Part shown: piece by piece, positions 49,442 through 58,523 of the stretch
Layout of the letters: each line of letters starts with the position of its first letter
Position numbering within the stretch: the first letter of the stretch is position 1
Source of the DNA: Nitrospinota bacterium
GTDB lineage: Bacteria > Nitrospinota > Nitrospinia > Nitrospinales > VA-1
Assembly (NCBI GenBank): GCA_009873655.1
Contig: WAIB01000003.1
Location: forward strand, 1-64,000
Direction: 5' to 3'
DNA: 64,000 nucleotides
Notes under the pieces: model-generated
The model's input: only the letters and a program-made list of their open reading frames with translations
The model's database searches: none
What the model was told of the DNA's origin: nothing
Program-made: the position numbers and the translations under genes

Positions 49442-50690
49442 ATCAAATACAGTTGTGACAGGAAATCCTGTTATAGATGTTGATAAAATTCGCCAGGATT
49501 TTCCCATTCTTTCAACCACCGTTCGCGGAAAGCCTTTAATCTATCTGGATAACGGTGCCACCACTCACAAGCCTCTAAGAGTGATTGAAAGGGTCCGTAA
49601 ATTTGATGCCGAAGAATATGGCACCGTGCGCCGGGGGGCCTACAAACTCTGCGAGCACTCCACGCAACTCTATGAAGGAGTCCGAAAAAAAGTAGCCGAT
49701 TTTTTAGGTGCCGAAAAGCAGGGAGAAATCGTTTTTACCAGTGGGACAACACAGGCCATCAACCTGGTGGCTTACAGTTTCGGAAAACGTTTCATCGAAA
49801 AAGACGATGAAATCATCATTTCCAATATTGAGCATCATGCCAACACGGTTCCCTGGCAGATTGTTTGTGAAGAGCGTGGCGCAAAGTTGAAAGTCATCCC
49901 CGTAAATGATGACGGTGAGCTGGTGATGGAAGAGTATGAAAAGCTTCTTTCAAATAAAACCCGCATGGTGGCCGTAAATCATGTTTCTAATGCGCTCGGC
50001 ACCATCAATCCCGTAAAGGAAATCACCGAAAAAGCCCATGCCGTTGGAGCCAGGGTTTTAATAGATGGTGCCCAAAGCACACCCCATATGAAACTGGATG
50101 TTCAGGAAATCGGTTGCGACTTCTACACTTTTTCGGGGCATAAAATGTATGCGCCCAGCGGTATTGGCGGGGTCTACGGGAAAATGGATCTCTGGGAAGA
50201 GCTGCCCCCCTATGTAACGGGAGGAGATATGATCATGCAGGTGACGTTGGAGAAAACCACGTACGCCAAACCCCCGGCTCGTTTCGAGGCCGGAACACCC
50301 CCCATCACCCAGGTGATTGGTTTGGGCGAGGCGATTGACTACCTCAACGAAATTGGAATGGACAACATCGCCGCCTACGAGAACAGCCTTCTCGAATATG
50401 GCACCAGCCTCTTCAATGATATAGATGGCGTACGGATCATCGGAAACGCAAAAAATAAAGCCGCCCTCATTTCATTTTATGTGGAAGCTGCGCATCCGCA
50501 TGATGTGGTGACTCTTTTGGATCAGGACGGGATCTCCTGCCGGGGGGGGCACCATTGTGCGCAACCCACGATGATTCGTTTCGGGGTTCCGGCAACTACC
50601 CGTGCTTCCATGGCCTTTTACAATAAAACCGAAGAGCTCGATGCCCTCGCCGAGAGCATTAAAAAGTGCATTCGCTTTTTTTCAGCATAA
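49434..50690 (+). CDS. sufS: Cysteine desulfurase SufS
   Basis: A 418-residue class V PLP enzyme that takes sulfur from cysteine. It has IYLDNGATTHKP, PLP-binding residues near ISNIEHHANTVPW, the Lys in FYTFSGHKMYAPSGIGG, and the active-site Cys in SCRGGHHCAQP, as in type II desulfurases. Such enzymes hand sulfur to SufU or SufE; sufU follows 88 bases later. The 5' end overlaps sufD, so they are translated together. Confidence 0.96.
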   Translation: MSESNTVVTGNPVIDVDKIRQDFPILSTTVRGKPLIYLDNGATTHKPLRVIERVRKFDAEEYGTVRRGAYKLCEHSTQLYEGVRKKVADFLGAEKQGEIVFTSGTTQAINLVAYSFGKRFIEKDDEIIISNIEHHANTVPWQIVCEERGAKLKVIPVNDDGELVMEEYEKLLSNKTRMVAVNHVSNALGTINPVKEITEKAHAVGARVLIDGAQSTPHMKLDVQEIGCDFYTFSGHKMYAPSGIGGVYGKMDLWEELPPYVTGGDMIMQVTLEKTTYAKPPARFEAGTPPITQVIGLGEAIDYLNEIGMDNIAAYENSLLEYGTSLFNDIDGVRIIGNAKNKAALISFYVEAAHPHDVVTLLDQDGISCRGGHHCAQPTMIRFGVPATTRASMAFYNKTEELDALAESIKKCIRFFSA

Positions 50691-50778
50691 ATCAGGGGCT
50701 CGAAAAAACGAGTTCATACCATTGGTCCCAATAAAATTTTCTGTGATACAATTCTTTAATAAACTATGAATTTTAACT

Positions 50779-51237
50779 ATGTCATACGATAACGAACTAT
50801 ATCAACAGGTCATCCTTGACCATAACCGGAAGCCTAGAAACTTTCGTGAAATAAAAGATGCCACCCACTCCTGTCATGGAGTCAACCCGTTATGTGGTGA
50901 TGATATAACGGTCTACCTGGATGTAGATGATGGAGAAGGGGTGATCAATGACCTGAGTTTTCAGGGATCGGGCTGCGCCATTTCCAAAGCCAGCACCTCT
51001 TTGATGACCACCTTTCTCAAGGGAAAAAAAATCGATTTAGCCAGAAAAACCAAAGAAGAATTCCACAAAATGATTCTTGGGGAGTTGGACCCGGAAATAG
51101 ATGAGCATAGTCTGGGGAAATTGACACTCTTCATGGGAATCCGCGAATATCCTTCACGTACAAAATGTGCCAGCCTTGCATGGCATACCCTCATCGGTGC
51201 GCTTGATAAGAAACACGAAGGAGTCAGCACCGAGTAA
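50779..51237 (+). CDS. sufU: SUF sulfur-transfer protein SufU
   Basis: The protein has 152 residues, IscU-like fold. SufU marks: the three conserved Cys in PLCGDDITV, GSGCAISKASTSL and RTKCASLAWHTL, with the 18-21-residue SufU insert before the last. It binds zinc and accepts sulfur from SufS. It lies 88 bases after sufS and 15 bases before the radical SAM gene. Confidence 0.93.
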   Translation: MSYDNELYQQVILDHNRKPRNFREIKDATHSCHGVNPLCGDDITVYLDVDDGEGVINDLSFQGSGCAISKASTSLMTTFLKGKKIDLARKTKEEFHKMILGELDPEIDEHSLGKLTLFMGIREYPSRTKCASLAWHTLIGALDKKHEGVSTE

Positions 51238-51252
51238 TGGAAAGGAGTTTTT

Positions 51253-52308
51253 TTGCTCTCTCTCCAAAATACACTCGATAAACAAACTCGACCCGGGGAA
51301 CTGGTCAAGCCCCTGAAAGGCGACGACCTCCTCTGTACCGCCTGTGGCCATCTTTGCAAACTTCGCCCGGGACAACGCGGTGTCTGTAAAGTCCGATTTA
51401 ATAACGACGGCACTTTGTTAGTTCCTTTTCAATATGCTGCGGGAATCCAAAATGATCCCATAGAAAAAAAACCCTTTTTCCACGCCCTTCCCGGAAGCCG
51501 GGCATTGAGTTTTGGAATGCTGGGCTGCGATTTTCGATGTGCCTACTGCCAGAACTGGTTTGCTTCTCAAAGCATGAAAGACGATGCCTCTACTAAAAGG
51601 TCCATTCCCGTTTCAGCCGGAGAAATTTGCGAGCAGGCCATTGCCGAAAACTCAAAAGTGGTGGTTTCCACTTATAACGAACCGTTGATCACCAGTGAGT
51701 GGGCGAAAGAAGTATTTCAGGAAGCTAAAAGGAAAAAATTGTGGACCGCCTATGTTTCCAACGGACATGGAACCCCTGAGGTTCTGGAATACATCCATCC
51801 CTGGCTCGACCTGATGAAAATAGATTTAAAAAGTTTTTCGGCAAAAGAATACCGACGATTGGGGGGTAGCCTGGAGGCGGTGCTTGAAACCATCCAGTCC
51901 GTTCACGAGATGGGAATCTGGCTTGAGCTGGTCACCCTGCTGATTCCTGATTACAACGATTCCGACAGGGAAATGGCAGAAATTGCCGAATTCATAGCAG
52001 GGGTTTCAAAGGATATCCCCTGGCATGTGACCGCGTTTCATCCCGATTATAAAATGACCGACCGGGAAAGGACACCCCCGGAAACCCTGCTGCGAGCTTA
52101 CCGGCATGGTAAAAGGGCCGGACTGAATTTTGTCTATGCCGGGAACCTGCCCGGAAAAGTAAAGAATAAAGAAAGCACTTATTGTCCCCACTGCGATGAT
52201 CTGTTAATCGAAAGAATCGGGTTTCAGGTTGTTTCAAATTGCTTAATGGAAGGCCGCTGTTCAAAATGCAATAGCTCAATTCCAGGTCGCTGGATTAAAT
52301 CTTGTTAA
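51253..52308 (+). CDS. AmmeMemoRadiSam-type radical SAM enzyme
   Basis: 351 residues from TTG, 5 bases after AAGGAG. It begins with a Cys block (LCTACGHLCKLRPGQRGVC) and then GMLGCDFRCAYCQNW, the CX3CX2C radical SAM cluster, both typical of the AmrS enzymes of the AmmeMemoRadiSam system and pyruvate formate-lyase activator relatives. A C-terminal zinc ribbon-like CPHCDD ... CSKCNS follows. In AmmeMemoRadiSam systems the two partner proteins (AmmeMemoSam/AMMECR1) are encoded nearby; neither is here. It is the last gene of the SUF operon. Confidence 0.85.
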   Translation: MLSLQNTLDKQTRPGELVKPLKGDDLLCTACGHLCKLRPGQRGVCKVRFNNDGTLLVPFQYAAGIQNDPIEKKPFFHALPGSRALSFGMLGCDFRCAYCQNWFASQSMKDDASTKRSIPVSAGEICEQAIAENSKVVVSTYNEPLITSEWAKEVFQEAKRKKLWTAYVSNGHGTPEVLEYIHPWLDLMKIDLKSFSAKEYRRLGGSLEAVLETIQSVHEMGIWLELVTLLIPDYNDSDREMAEIAEFIAGVSKDIPWHVTAFHPDYKMTDRERTPPETLLRAYRHGKRAGLNFVYAGNLPGKVKNKESTYCPHCDDLLIERIGFQVVSNCLMEGRCSKCNSSIPGRWIKSC

Positions 52309-52557
52309 TAAAACGACTTGCATATTAAGGGGTTGGGAAAGAAAACCGATACCTTTTAAACAGGGCTTTGAAAGTCCAAAGGTTGCATGCCTGTCCATGC
52401 AGGTGTATGATAAATAAGGATTTATTTTTTTTCAGCTTCGATTTCAATTGCAGGGGTTGCCCCGCCTTTCAATAAATTTTTTTCGAAAAACCTCTTACGC
52501 CTTCAGCAGAATTGTTAATTCTATTTTTTGAACCCTAGATGAATGGGAGATATTAAG

Positions 52558-53223
52558 ATGCCTGGGATCAATCCGGTGAAACCAATTGTAATTTTTCTTT
52601 CCTTAATGGTAAGTGGTTTGTTTTTTACAGGAACCTGTTTTGCAAAACCCGATGACGGAGCCAGCGCCTCGCAAAAATGGGCTGTTGTGAACGGATTCCG
52701 ATCCGCCCATTTTGGAATGACCGAAAGAGATGTGCTTAGGGCAATAAAGAATGATTTTGGAATTGGAAAAAAACAGGTTTCCAGAAAGGTTCACCCGAAT
52801 GAAAAAACCGTGACACTGGGAATCCAGGTCAACAAGCTATTGCCAGAGAGCGGGCCCGCTAAAATTTTCTACATCATGGGGTATAAATCCAAGCGACTGA
52901 TTCATATCAATGTTATCTGGGGAAAACCGGTCACGAAAAACCCGAATGCGGAAGCGGTAGTTGCTACCGCGAACCAATTGCGCAATCACTTCGCACAAAA
53001 AAAATATCAGAAGGAAGGGTTTGCACTCAATGCACAACTGGGTGAAGGGGTCATACTGGTATTCCAGGGTAAGGATAGAAAAGGCAGAGCCGCTAGATTG
53101 CTGTTGAGTAACCCAAAAGCAGAGGGGAATACAAAGGCTGGCGAAAATATCGCCCTCACACTTTCTTATATTGAAAAACCGATGGACCCGGATGTCTTTC
53201 GAATCAGGGATGGAGATTTTTAA
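52558..53223 (+). CDS. Exported protein, unknown
   Basis: ATG 52558, 8 bases after GGGAG, gives 221 residues with a signal peptide (MPGINPVKPIVIFLSLMVSG...CFA). An ATG 15 bases earlier is possible. Mature part: ASQKWAVVNGFRSAHFGMTERDVLRAIKNDFGI, then beta strands (KTVTLGIQVNKLLP, AKIFYIMGYKSKRLIHINVIWG). The FGMTERDV pattern resembles small periplasmic proteins with an SmpA/BamE-like or DUF-type repeat, but I cannot name it. A terminator follows. Confidence 0.65.
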   Translation: MPGINPVKPIVIFLSLMVSGLFFTGTCFAKPDDGASASQKWAVVNGFRSAHFGMTERDVLRAIKNDFGIGKKQVSRKVHPNEKTVTLGIQVNKLLPESGPAKIFYIMGYKSKRLIHINVIWGKPVTKNPNAEAVVATANQLRNHFAQKKYQKEGFALNAQLGEGVILVFQGKDRKGRAARLLLSNPKAEGNTKAGENIALTLSYIEKPMDPDVFRIRDGDF

Positions 53224-53264
53224 AAAAATTTTATAACTAATTGGTTTGATTGGATTTTAATTTC

Positions 53265-53298
53265 CCCCTTCCAGGGTTCTGGAAGGGGATTATTTTTT
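53265..53298 (+). terminator. Rho-independent terminator
   Basis: CCCCTTCCAG-GGTT-CTGGAAGGGG is a perfect 10-bp stem with a 4-base loop, followed by ATTATTTTTT. It ends the 52558 gene. Confidence 0.92.
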
Positions 53299-53375
53299 CT
53301 ATTCTAATAAAGGTTATAATTCCACGCTTTAAACTGGGGATATTTTTGCCCAAGATTTGAAATAGCCGGGGAATT

Positions 53376-53654
53376 ATGACCTTTAGAAAAAAAACCAACT
53401 TCTTTTCTTGTTTTTGTACCCGCTTTTTTGCTGGTGCGGTCATTTTGTTTTCAAAGGAAATTCTTCCCATTTTTAATAAAGGGCTCGAACATTATCGAAA
53501 CCGAAGGTGGGAAGAAGGCATCCAATGTTTTGAACAAGTGCTGGCCAAAAAGGATGATGGCCCCTCATTGACTTATTTCGAACGCTGTATTACTTTTCAG
53601 GCTCAACCTCCGCCTGATGATTGGGACGGTGTGCTTGGAATGACCACGAAGTAA
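53376..53654 (+). pseudogene. C-terminal remnant of a class III adenylate/guanylate cyclase
   Basis: The frame gives 92 residues. Residues 30-92 (FNKGLEHYRNRRWEEGIQCFEQVL..., RCITFQAQPPPDDWDGVLGMTTK) match the short TPR-like tail that ends many class III nucleotide cyclases in diderm bacteria, finishing P-P-DWDGV--M-TK. The preceding ~30 residues do not resemble a cyclase and the catalytic domain is missing. A fragment left by deletion is likely, though an ATG and upstream TATAAT at 53315 could allow expression. Confidence 0.6.
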
Positions 53655-53667
53655 CGGAGGAGACGTT

Positions 53668-54029
53668 TTGTTATTCGGGGGATTTTTATTGGGCCAGGGG
53701 TTGGTTAAAGAAGAATTGATTGCCGCCCTTGATGAACAACAGCAAAATAAAATGCCAATGGGGCAAATGGCTGTACAAATGGTTTCTTGGACTCCAAAGG
53801 CCTTTTCAGGGTTTTGACAGAACAAAGAAAACGATGGCAGGACAGTAACGATTTTGGCCAAATTGCCTTGGAAATGGGTTTGCTCAATGAAAGACAGGTG
53901 GGCGAATTGGTTGAGTCTCAAAATTCAGCTAATGCGAAGTTGGGAGATATTCTTGTGGAAAAAGGAGTGTTACCTCAGGAAAAATTGATACGGGTCTTGC
54001 GAGATTATAATATGGCCCATAGCAAATAA
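53668..54029 (+). pseudogene. Frameshifted protein with MshEN-like domains
   Basis: TTG 53668 lies 7 bases after GGAGG and opens MLFGGFLLGQGLVKEELIAALDEQQ..., but the frame runs into TGA at 53815. A second frame from about 53787 continues the same protein (DSKGLFRVLTEQRKRWQDS..., GQIALEMGLLNERQVGELVESQ, GDILVEKGVLPQEKLIRVLRDYN). Restoring one base near 53781 (GGTTTC to GGGTTTC) makes a single ~120-residue chain with MQMGFLDSKG across the join. Repeated L-G-I/L-L-E-G-L-T/L-EQL motifs are those of MshEN/GspE N-terminal domains. Recent mutation or a sequencing error; both are possible. Confidence 0.65.
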
Positions 54030-54052
54030 ACGATGTACTCAAGGAGATTTTT

Positions 54053-54520
54053 GTGAAGAATAAAAAACAGGTAGGGAAGGCTTTAGGGAAAGTTGCCAGT
54101 GGTTTGTACGTGGTGACCGCAAAATGTGAGGACAAGGAAGATGCTGTGCTGGCAAGTTGGGTCAACCAATGTTCTTTTGACCCTCCAGCGGTTACGATTG
54201 CATTGGCTACATTGAGGCCGGCCCGGCTTCTGGTTGAGGCATCGGATGCATTCATAGTAAATGTCCTGCCCAAAGACGACATGACTTTGCTCAAACATTT
54301 CAGCCGCCCCCCTGAAGATATTTTTAAAGGTGTAAAAACAAGAAAGGGTCTCAATGGAATTCGGATTTTGAGTGATGCCGTCTCCTACCTTGAATGCGAA
54401 GTGGCCCACTCCATTCAGGCCGGCGACCATGTTATGTATGTGGGGGAGATTGTTGGAGGTAAAACTTTAAAAGGTGGCGACCCGTACATTCATGTAAGGG
54501 ACAATGGCTTTAATTATTGA
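54053..54520 (+). CDS. Flavin reductase-like domain protein
   Basis: 155 residues from a GTG start, 7 bases after AAGGAG. It is a small split-barrel flavin reductase (PF01613): VASGLYVVTAKCEDKEDAVLASWVNQCSFDPPAVTIAL, VNVLPKDDMTLLKHFS, LECEVAHSIQAGDHVMYVGEIV. It binds FMN; a partner oxygenase is not visible here. Two Cys (KCED, NQCS) near the flavin are of interest. Its 3' end overlaps the next gene by 7 bases (convergent). Confidence 0.82.
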   Translation: MKNKKQVGKALGKVASGLYVVTAKCEDKEDAVLASWVNQCSFDPPAVTIALATLRPARLLVEASDAFIVNVLPKDDMTLLKHFSRPPEDIFKGVKTRKGLNGIRILSDAVSYLECEVAHSIQAGDHVMYVGEIVGGKTLKGGDPYIHVRDNGFNY

Positions 54521-54783
54521 TCGAGTCCAATCATTTTCAAAAAATCGGTGCGTGTGATTGCCCAGTAGATACCCAATCCCAAAAATGAAACCACGGATAC
54601 AACGAATACGCCCAGCTTGACCATGCGTTTTGGGTCTTCTTCGTAGTAATCTTTCAAATCACCGGCCATACTTTCTACAACTCCTTCGTTTGCCGATTTC
54701 CTGAAAGTTTTATCGATGGCGTCGCGACCGTAGATGATCCCGAAAATAACTGCGATAATTAATATTTCTATTGCACCGATCAT
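54514..54783 (-). CDS. Small membrane protein, two helices
   Basis: 89 residues. An N-terminal helix MIGAIEILIIAVIFGIIYGRDAID, an amphipathic charged middle (MAGDLKDYYEEDPKRMVK), and a second helix LGVFVVSVVSFLGLGIYWAI. The first 30 residues recall TatA/TatB but the second helix does not fit. Function unknown. Confidence 0.65.
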   Translation of the reverse strand: MIGAIEILIIAVIFGIIYGRDAIDKTFRKSANEGVVESMAGDLKDYYEEDPKRMVKLGVFVVSVVSFLGLGIYWAITRTDFLKMIGLDQ

Positions 54784-54868
54784 TTTTTAACCATTTCCAT
54801 TAAGGAAGTGCCGGCTCGTTTTGTCTGCCGAAAAATAAAATTCAAAACACCTGTGTAGATAAACCGGT

Positions 54869-57385
54869 TCAACCTGAAAATTCAGGGACCTGCAGACGGG
54901 TCAATTTCTTGGGTTCAGAATTGGGGGAAACGCTTTGTGCGCAACGGAACCCATAATCGTCCATTCTGCTTTCAGGGTTACCGTTGTTACGAAATGAAGA
55001 GTAAATAAAACCTTTCAGATCGCGCCATGATCCTCCGCGGACGACCTTAAACTCTCCACCAATGGGCCCTTTCGGGTTTGCATATTCGTCTATTTCCTTA
55101 TAATACTCGCGATCATACCAATCGTCCACCCATTCTTTGACGTTTCCCGCCATATTATAGATTCCATAAGGACTTTTTCCTCCTTCCAGTGCATTTACCG
55201 GGACCATGACCTGGTGCTTGGTTTCATTTGACCAGGTCTGATGATATCGGGCAAGGTTTGGAGATGGGAGTTGTTTGCCCCATGGATAAGGGTTTCCGTT
55301 TCCTCCCCTGGCGGCTTTTTCCCATTCGGCTTCGGAGGGAAGTCGTTTTCCCTTCCAATTACAATAATCACTTGCTGCCTTCCAGGTGACATTGTTTACG
55401 GGATAATTTTCCAGTCCGGGACGAGGATGAAATTTGCCATCATAAAAAAGAGTTCCAAACTTGTTGTCCAGGTAGTAGCCCTTTACATTGTTTTTGATAT
55501 TTAAAAATTCAGAAAAATCTTTGGCTGAGACTTCATATTTATCCATGAAAAAACTGTCGAGGAAAACCCGGTGTTCAGGTCTTTCGTCATCCAGTCCCGT
55601 TTTCAATCCCATTTTGAAAAAACCGGATGGAACCAGGGTCATTTCCGGTGGAACCGTAGAGCTTCCTGGGGAATTAGAGGTTTTTTGGAAGTACAGCGTG
55701 TCTTTAATTTCATAGGTTTTTAACAGCGATCTCGCTTCTTCAGAGAACTCGCCGTTTTTTTTCATAGCTAAGTAGGACTGTAGAAACCATTTTGCTTTTT
55801 CAATTTGTTTTGTTTCTGAGTAAATCCATCCAGAAAAAAATTTTAAATCGGCTCGCTTTGAATCGGGGGAAGATTGAATGTCTGCTATCAGGCTTTCTGC
55901 AATTTCAGGCGGACTACCGGCCAATACTTTTCCATACCATTTTTTGGCATCGTTGTATTTTTTTTGTAACAGGGAGTAAAACCCGAGGTTCATCATGGCC
56001 AGGGTAGTCAGGTTTCCGTTTCCCTTGCTTTTATTCAACCCGCGTAGTGTCCAGGCCGCAGCCATGTCCAGTTCATTATTTTTATAATGAGTCCAGCCCA
56101 ACTGGATATAGTTTTTTAAGTCATTTGGATTTCTATCAATGAGCAATCGATATTGTTCAGTGGCATGGGCAAAATCATTCGATCGATAATAAGCTTCGGC
56201 CAGAGCCGCATGAATTCTTTCATCACCGGGAAACTGGCCCTTCAGGCTTTCCAGGGTTTGAATGGCTACGGAATGTTGTCCCAGCCGACTGAAGGCTTTT
56301 GATATATTGATTTTGTTTTGCAGGCTTTCGGGTTGTAATTTTGCTAGGGCTTTTAAATGCAGCAGTGATGAAATGATGCGGTTTTTCTTCAGGAACAGGT
56401 TGGCAAGAATTTGATGCACTATAACGGATGAAGTGTCCAATTGGACAACCTGGAGAAAGCTTTTGATTGCTTCATCGATGTTGCCGATTTTCTGGTAAGC
56501 CAGGCCTAGATTGAAAAGCGTAGAAAAATTTCCCGGAGAAGCTTTCAAGGCTAAATTGTAGTGATTGATTGCTTCACTGTAATTATTTTGTTCGGAATAA
56601 ATATTCGCCAGGTTGTTTTGGGCGTCTATGGAGGTGGGGTTGATGTTTGTGTATGACCGCAAATAAAAAACAGCTCGTTCGATTTTTTTGTTCTGGTAAT
56701 AAACCATCCCTATGTTCGAGAAATAAGCCCCCAGGGTTTGCTTGGTGTTCAGGTTATTTAGAAAATAAGAGCTCTTGTTTTCAGATGGGGGGAGGTAGCG
56801 CTGGCTGTAAAAACTATCCGGAAACGAGGTTCCCATTTCGGTGGCTTCAATATTGATTTGGTTTCCCCCATTTTCGTAACGGACAAAAAAATGGTTTGGC
56901 AGGGGAACTCCGAAGAGGGGTAGGTTCAGTTTCTGTCCCAAAATCAGATAAAGCAAAGACAGGTTCATGCAATACCCTCTTTTGGTATTGAGCATTCCAT
57001 GCAAAAAAAGCTCTTCATCGTTAATCGGAATTCCTCTTGCATCGACCTGGTCGGTATAGCGGAACCCTGCCTTGGTGTGTATTGCATTTCGCAAAGAACG
57101 GACTATTTTATTTGCATCACCTGGCAAATCTCTTTTTACATCTGAAACCAGACTGGAGATTTCCGGTCGGAGCGGCTGGATTGGTAAATTTGGATTCCAA
57201 TGCTTGGAAATGAGGAGCAGGGTTTCGAATAAGTCTATTTTGTTATCCGGTAAATTTTGGATGTCCTGAAGTCTCTTTTCTATTGATTTCCCCCCAGTTA
57301 TGTTTGCGCTGTTTGCAGCGGTAGGAACAAGGAAGAAAAACAGGATTAGGGAAGCTGAGATCAATCGGAAACGTGATAAAATCAT
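54869..57385 (-). CDS. SirB1 transglutaminase-like / TPR / FGE-like fusion
   Basis: Starting at ATG 57385 gives 838 residues with a signal peptide (MILSRFRLISASLILFFFLVPTAANS); a GTG 51 bases upstream would hide it. Residues about 30-210 are a SirB1-type transglutaminase domain with GYCMNLSLLYLILGQ (Cys), PNHFFVRY (His) and IEATEMG. About 210-560 are TPR repeats (IDAQNNLANIYSEQNNYSEAINHYNLALKASPG and others). About 580-830 are a formylglycine-generating-enzyme-like domain (LVPSGFFKMG, WKAASDYCNWKGKRLPSEAEWEKAARGG, YNMAGNVKEWVDDW, VVRGGSWRD). The catalytic Cys pair of true FGE is absent. Exported; probably a surface or periplasmic protein. Confidence 0.87.
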   Translation of the reverse strand: MILSRFRLISASLILFFFLVPTAANSANITGGKSIEKRLQDIQNLPDNKIDLFETLLLISKHWNPNLPIQPLRPEISSLVSDVKRDLPGDANKIVRSLRNAIHTKAGFRYTDQVDARGIPINDEELFLHGMLNTKRGYCMNLSLLYLILGQKLNLPLFGVPLPNHFFVRYENGGNQINIEATEMGTSFPDSFYSQRYLPPSENKSSYFLNNLNTKQTLGAYFSNIGMVYYQNKKIERAVFYLRSYTNINPTSIDAQNNLANIYSEQNNYSEAINHYNLALKASPGNFSTLFNLGLAYQKIGNIDEAIKSFLQVVQLDTSSVIVHQILANLFLKKNRIISSLLHLKALAKLQPESLQNKINISKAFSRLGQHSVAIQTLESLKGQFPGDERIHAALAEAYYRSNDFAHATEQYRLLIDRNPNDLKNYIQLGWTHYKNNELDMAAAWTLRGLNKSKGNGNLTTLAMMNLGFYSLLQKKYNDAKKWYGKVLAGSPPEIAESLIADIQSSPDSKRADLKFFSGWIYSETKQIEKAKWFLQSYLAMKKNGEFSEEARSLLKTYEIKDTLYFQKTSNSPGSSTVPPEMTLVPSGFFKMGLKTGLDDERPEHRVFLDSFFMDKYEVSAKDFSEFLNIKNNVKGYYLDNKFGTLFYDGKFHPRPGLENYPVNNVTWKAASDYCNWKGKRLPSEAEWEKAARGGNGNPYPWGKQLPSPNLARYHQTWSNETKHQVMVPVNALEGGKSPYGIYNMAGNVKEWVDDWYDREYYKEIDEYANPKGPIGGEFKVVRGGSWRDLKGFIYSSFRNNGNPESRMDDYGFRCAQSVSPNSEPKKLTRLQVPEFSG

Positions 57386-57491
57386 TTTGTATGGCTTGGT
57401 GTTTGGGTTTTTTAATATTATATCAGAAGTGCCCACGAAAAGTAGTCAAGAAACCTGAGGGACCAGGGGTTTAATTTTAAGGGATTTTTAA

Positions 57492-58517
57492 ATGAAAATT
57501 CTTGTTGCAGAAGATGACTTGGATAATGCGCGTCTTCTGGAAAATATTTTAAGGAAAAATGAGCATTCCGTCGAAGTGGTTGCGGATGGAGCAAAAGCCC
57601 TGCAGCGTTTACGCGATGAGAAATTTGACGCGCTCCTTACCGACTGGATGATGCCTGAGATGGATGGAATTACTCTGATTCAAAGAGTGCGGGCGGAGGT
57701 GGAGTCCACTCCCTTGATACTAATGATCACTGCTATTAACGATGATGATGCCCGTCAACATTTTTTGCTGGCGGGTGCGGATGATTTTCTCATCAAGCCC
57801 TACCGCTCCGGGGATGTGGTAAGGATCTTGTCGGATGGAATTGCACGTTTGAATCAGCCTCCGCCCGAAGCAGATGTCCGGGTGGTGACCCCGGTTAAGG
57901 TTAATGGACTTCCGCCTTTTGTAAGTGTTGTTGTTGCGGCAGGAACGGGAGGACCCTCAGATATTCACCAGTTTTTTCGATCCCTGGATCGAAACTGTCC
58001 CGCTTCCTTTTTCGTGGTTCATCATGGTCCAGATTGGATGATGAAACTTTTGGCCAGGCAGCTTAAACAGGAGTCCGGCTTGCCCTGTATGGTGGCCTAC
58101 CAGGATTTGCAACCCATTCGGGGTCATGTTTATGTTGCTCCGGGAGATCATCATTTGGCATTTTCACCTCCGCCCGTTTCTTTGGAGTTGAATCAAGACC
58201 AAAAAGAAAATTATATGCGTCCTTCAGCGGATCATTTGTTTCGAAGTGCGGCAAATATATTCGGGAAATACTGTATCGCTGTGATTCTTTCCGGAGTAGG
58301 CAGAGACGGGTCACGGGGCGCAAGGAACATTAAGGCCACTGGGGGGGCTGTTTTTGTGGAAGATCCCAAGGCTGCCGCAGCACCCTCCATGCCGCAGACG
58401 GCCCTGGATACAAAAGTAGCGGATGCCATTTTACCTTTGAACATGCTTGGAGAGGCTGTGTCGGACCAGGTACTTCGATTAAATAAAGAACTGGCCGCAA
58501 AGAAAAAGGAAGAATGA
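57492..58517 (+). CDS. CheB-like regulator with altered catalytic serine
   Basis: 341 residues: a receiver (1-120, phosphoacceptor D51 in LLTDWMMPEMDG) and a CheB methylesterase-like domain (about 142-330). In CheB the active site is Ser-His-Asp; here the GASTGG loop reads VAAGTGGP, so the serine is Gly151. The His (VVHHGP, H177) and Asp (LSGVGRDGSRG, D272) are kept. No chemotaxis genes are adjacent. Either a catalytically dead binding module or an enzyme using another nucleophile. It is separate from the genes on both sides. Confidence 0.85.
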   Translation: MKILVAEDDLDNARLLENILRKNEHSVEVVADGAKALQRLRDEKFDALLTDWMMPEMDGITLIQRVRAEVESTPLILMITAINDDDARQHFLLAGADDFLIKPYRSGDVVRILSDGIARLNQPPPEADVRVVTPVKVNGLPPFVSVVVAAGTGGPSDIHQFFRSLDRNCPASFFVVHHGPDWMMKLLARQLKQESGLPCMVAYQDLQPIRGHVYVAPGDHHLAFSPPPVSLELNQDQKENYMRPSADHLFRSAANIFGKYCIAVILSGVGRDGSRGARNIKATGGAVFVEDPKAAAAPSMPQTALDTKVADAILPLNMLGEAVSDQVLRLNKELAAKKKEE

Positions 58518-58523
58518 CCTCTA

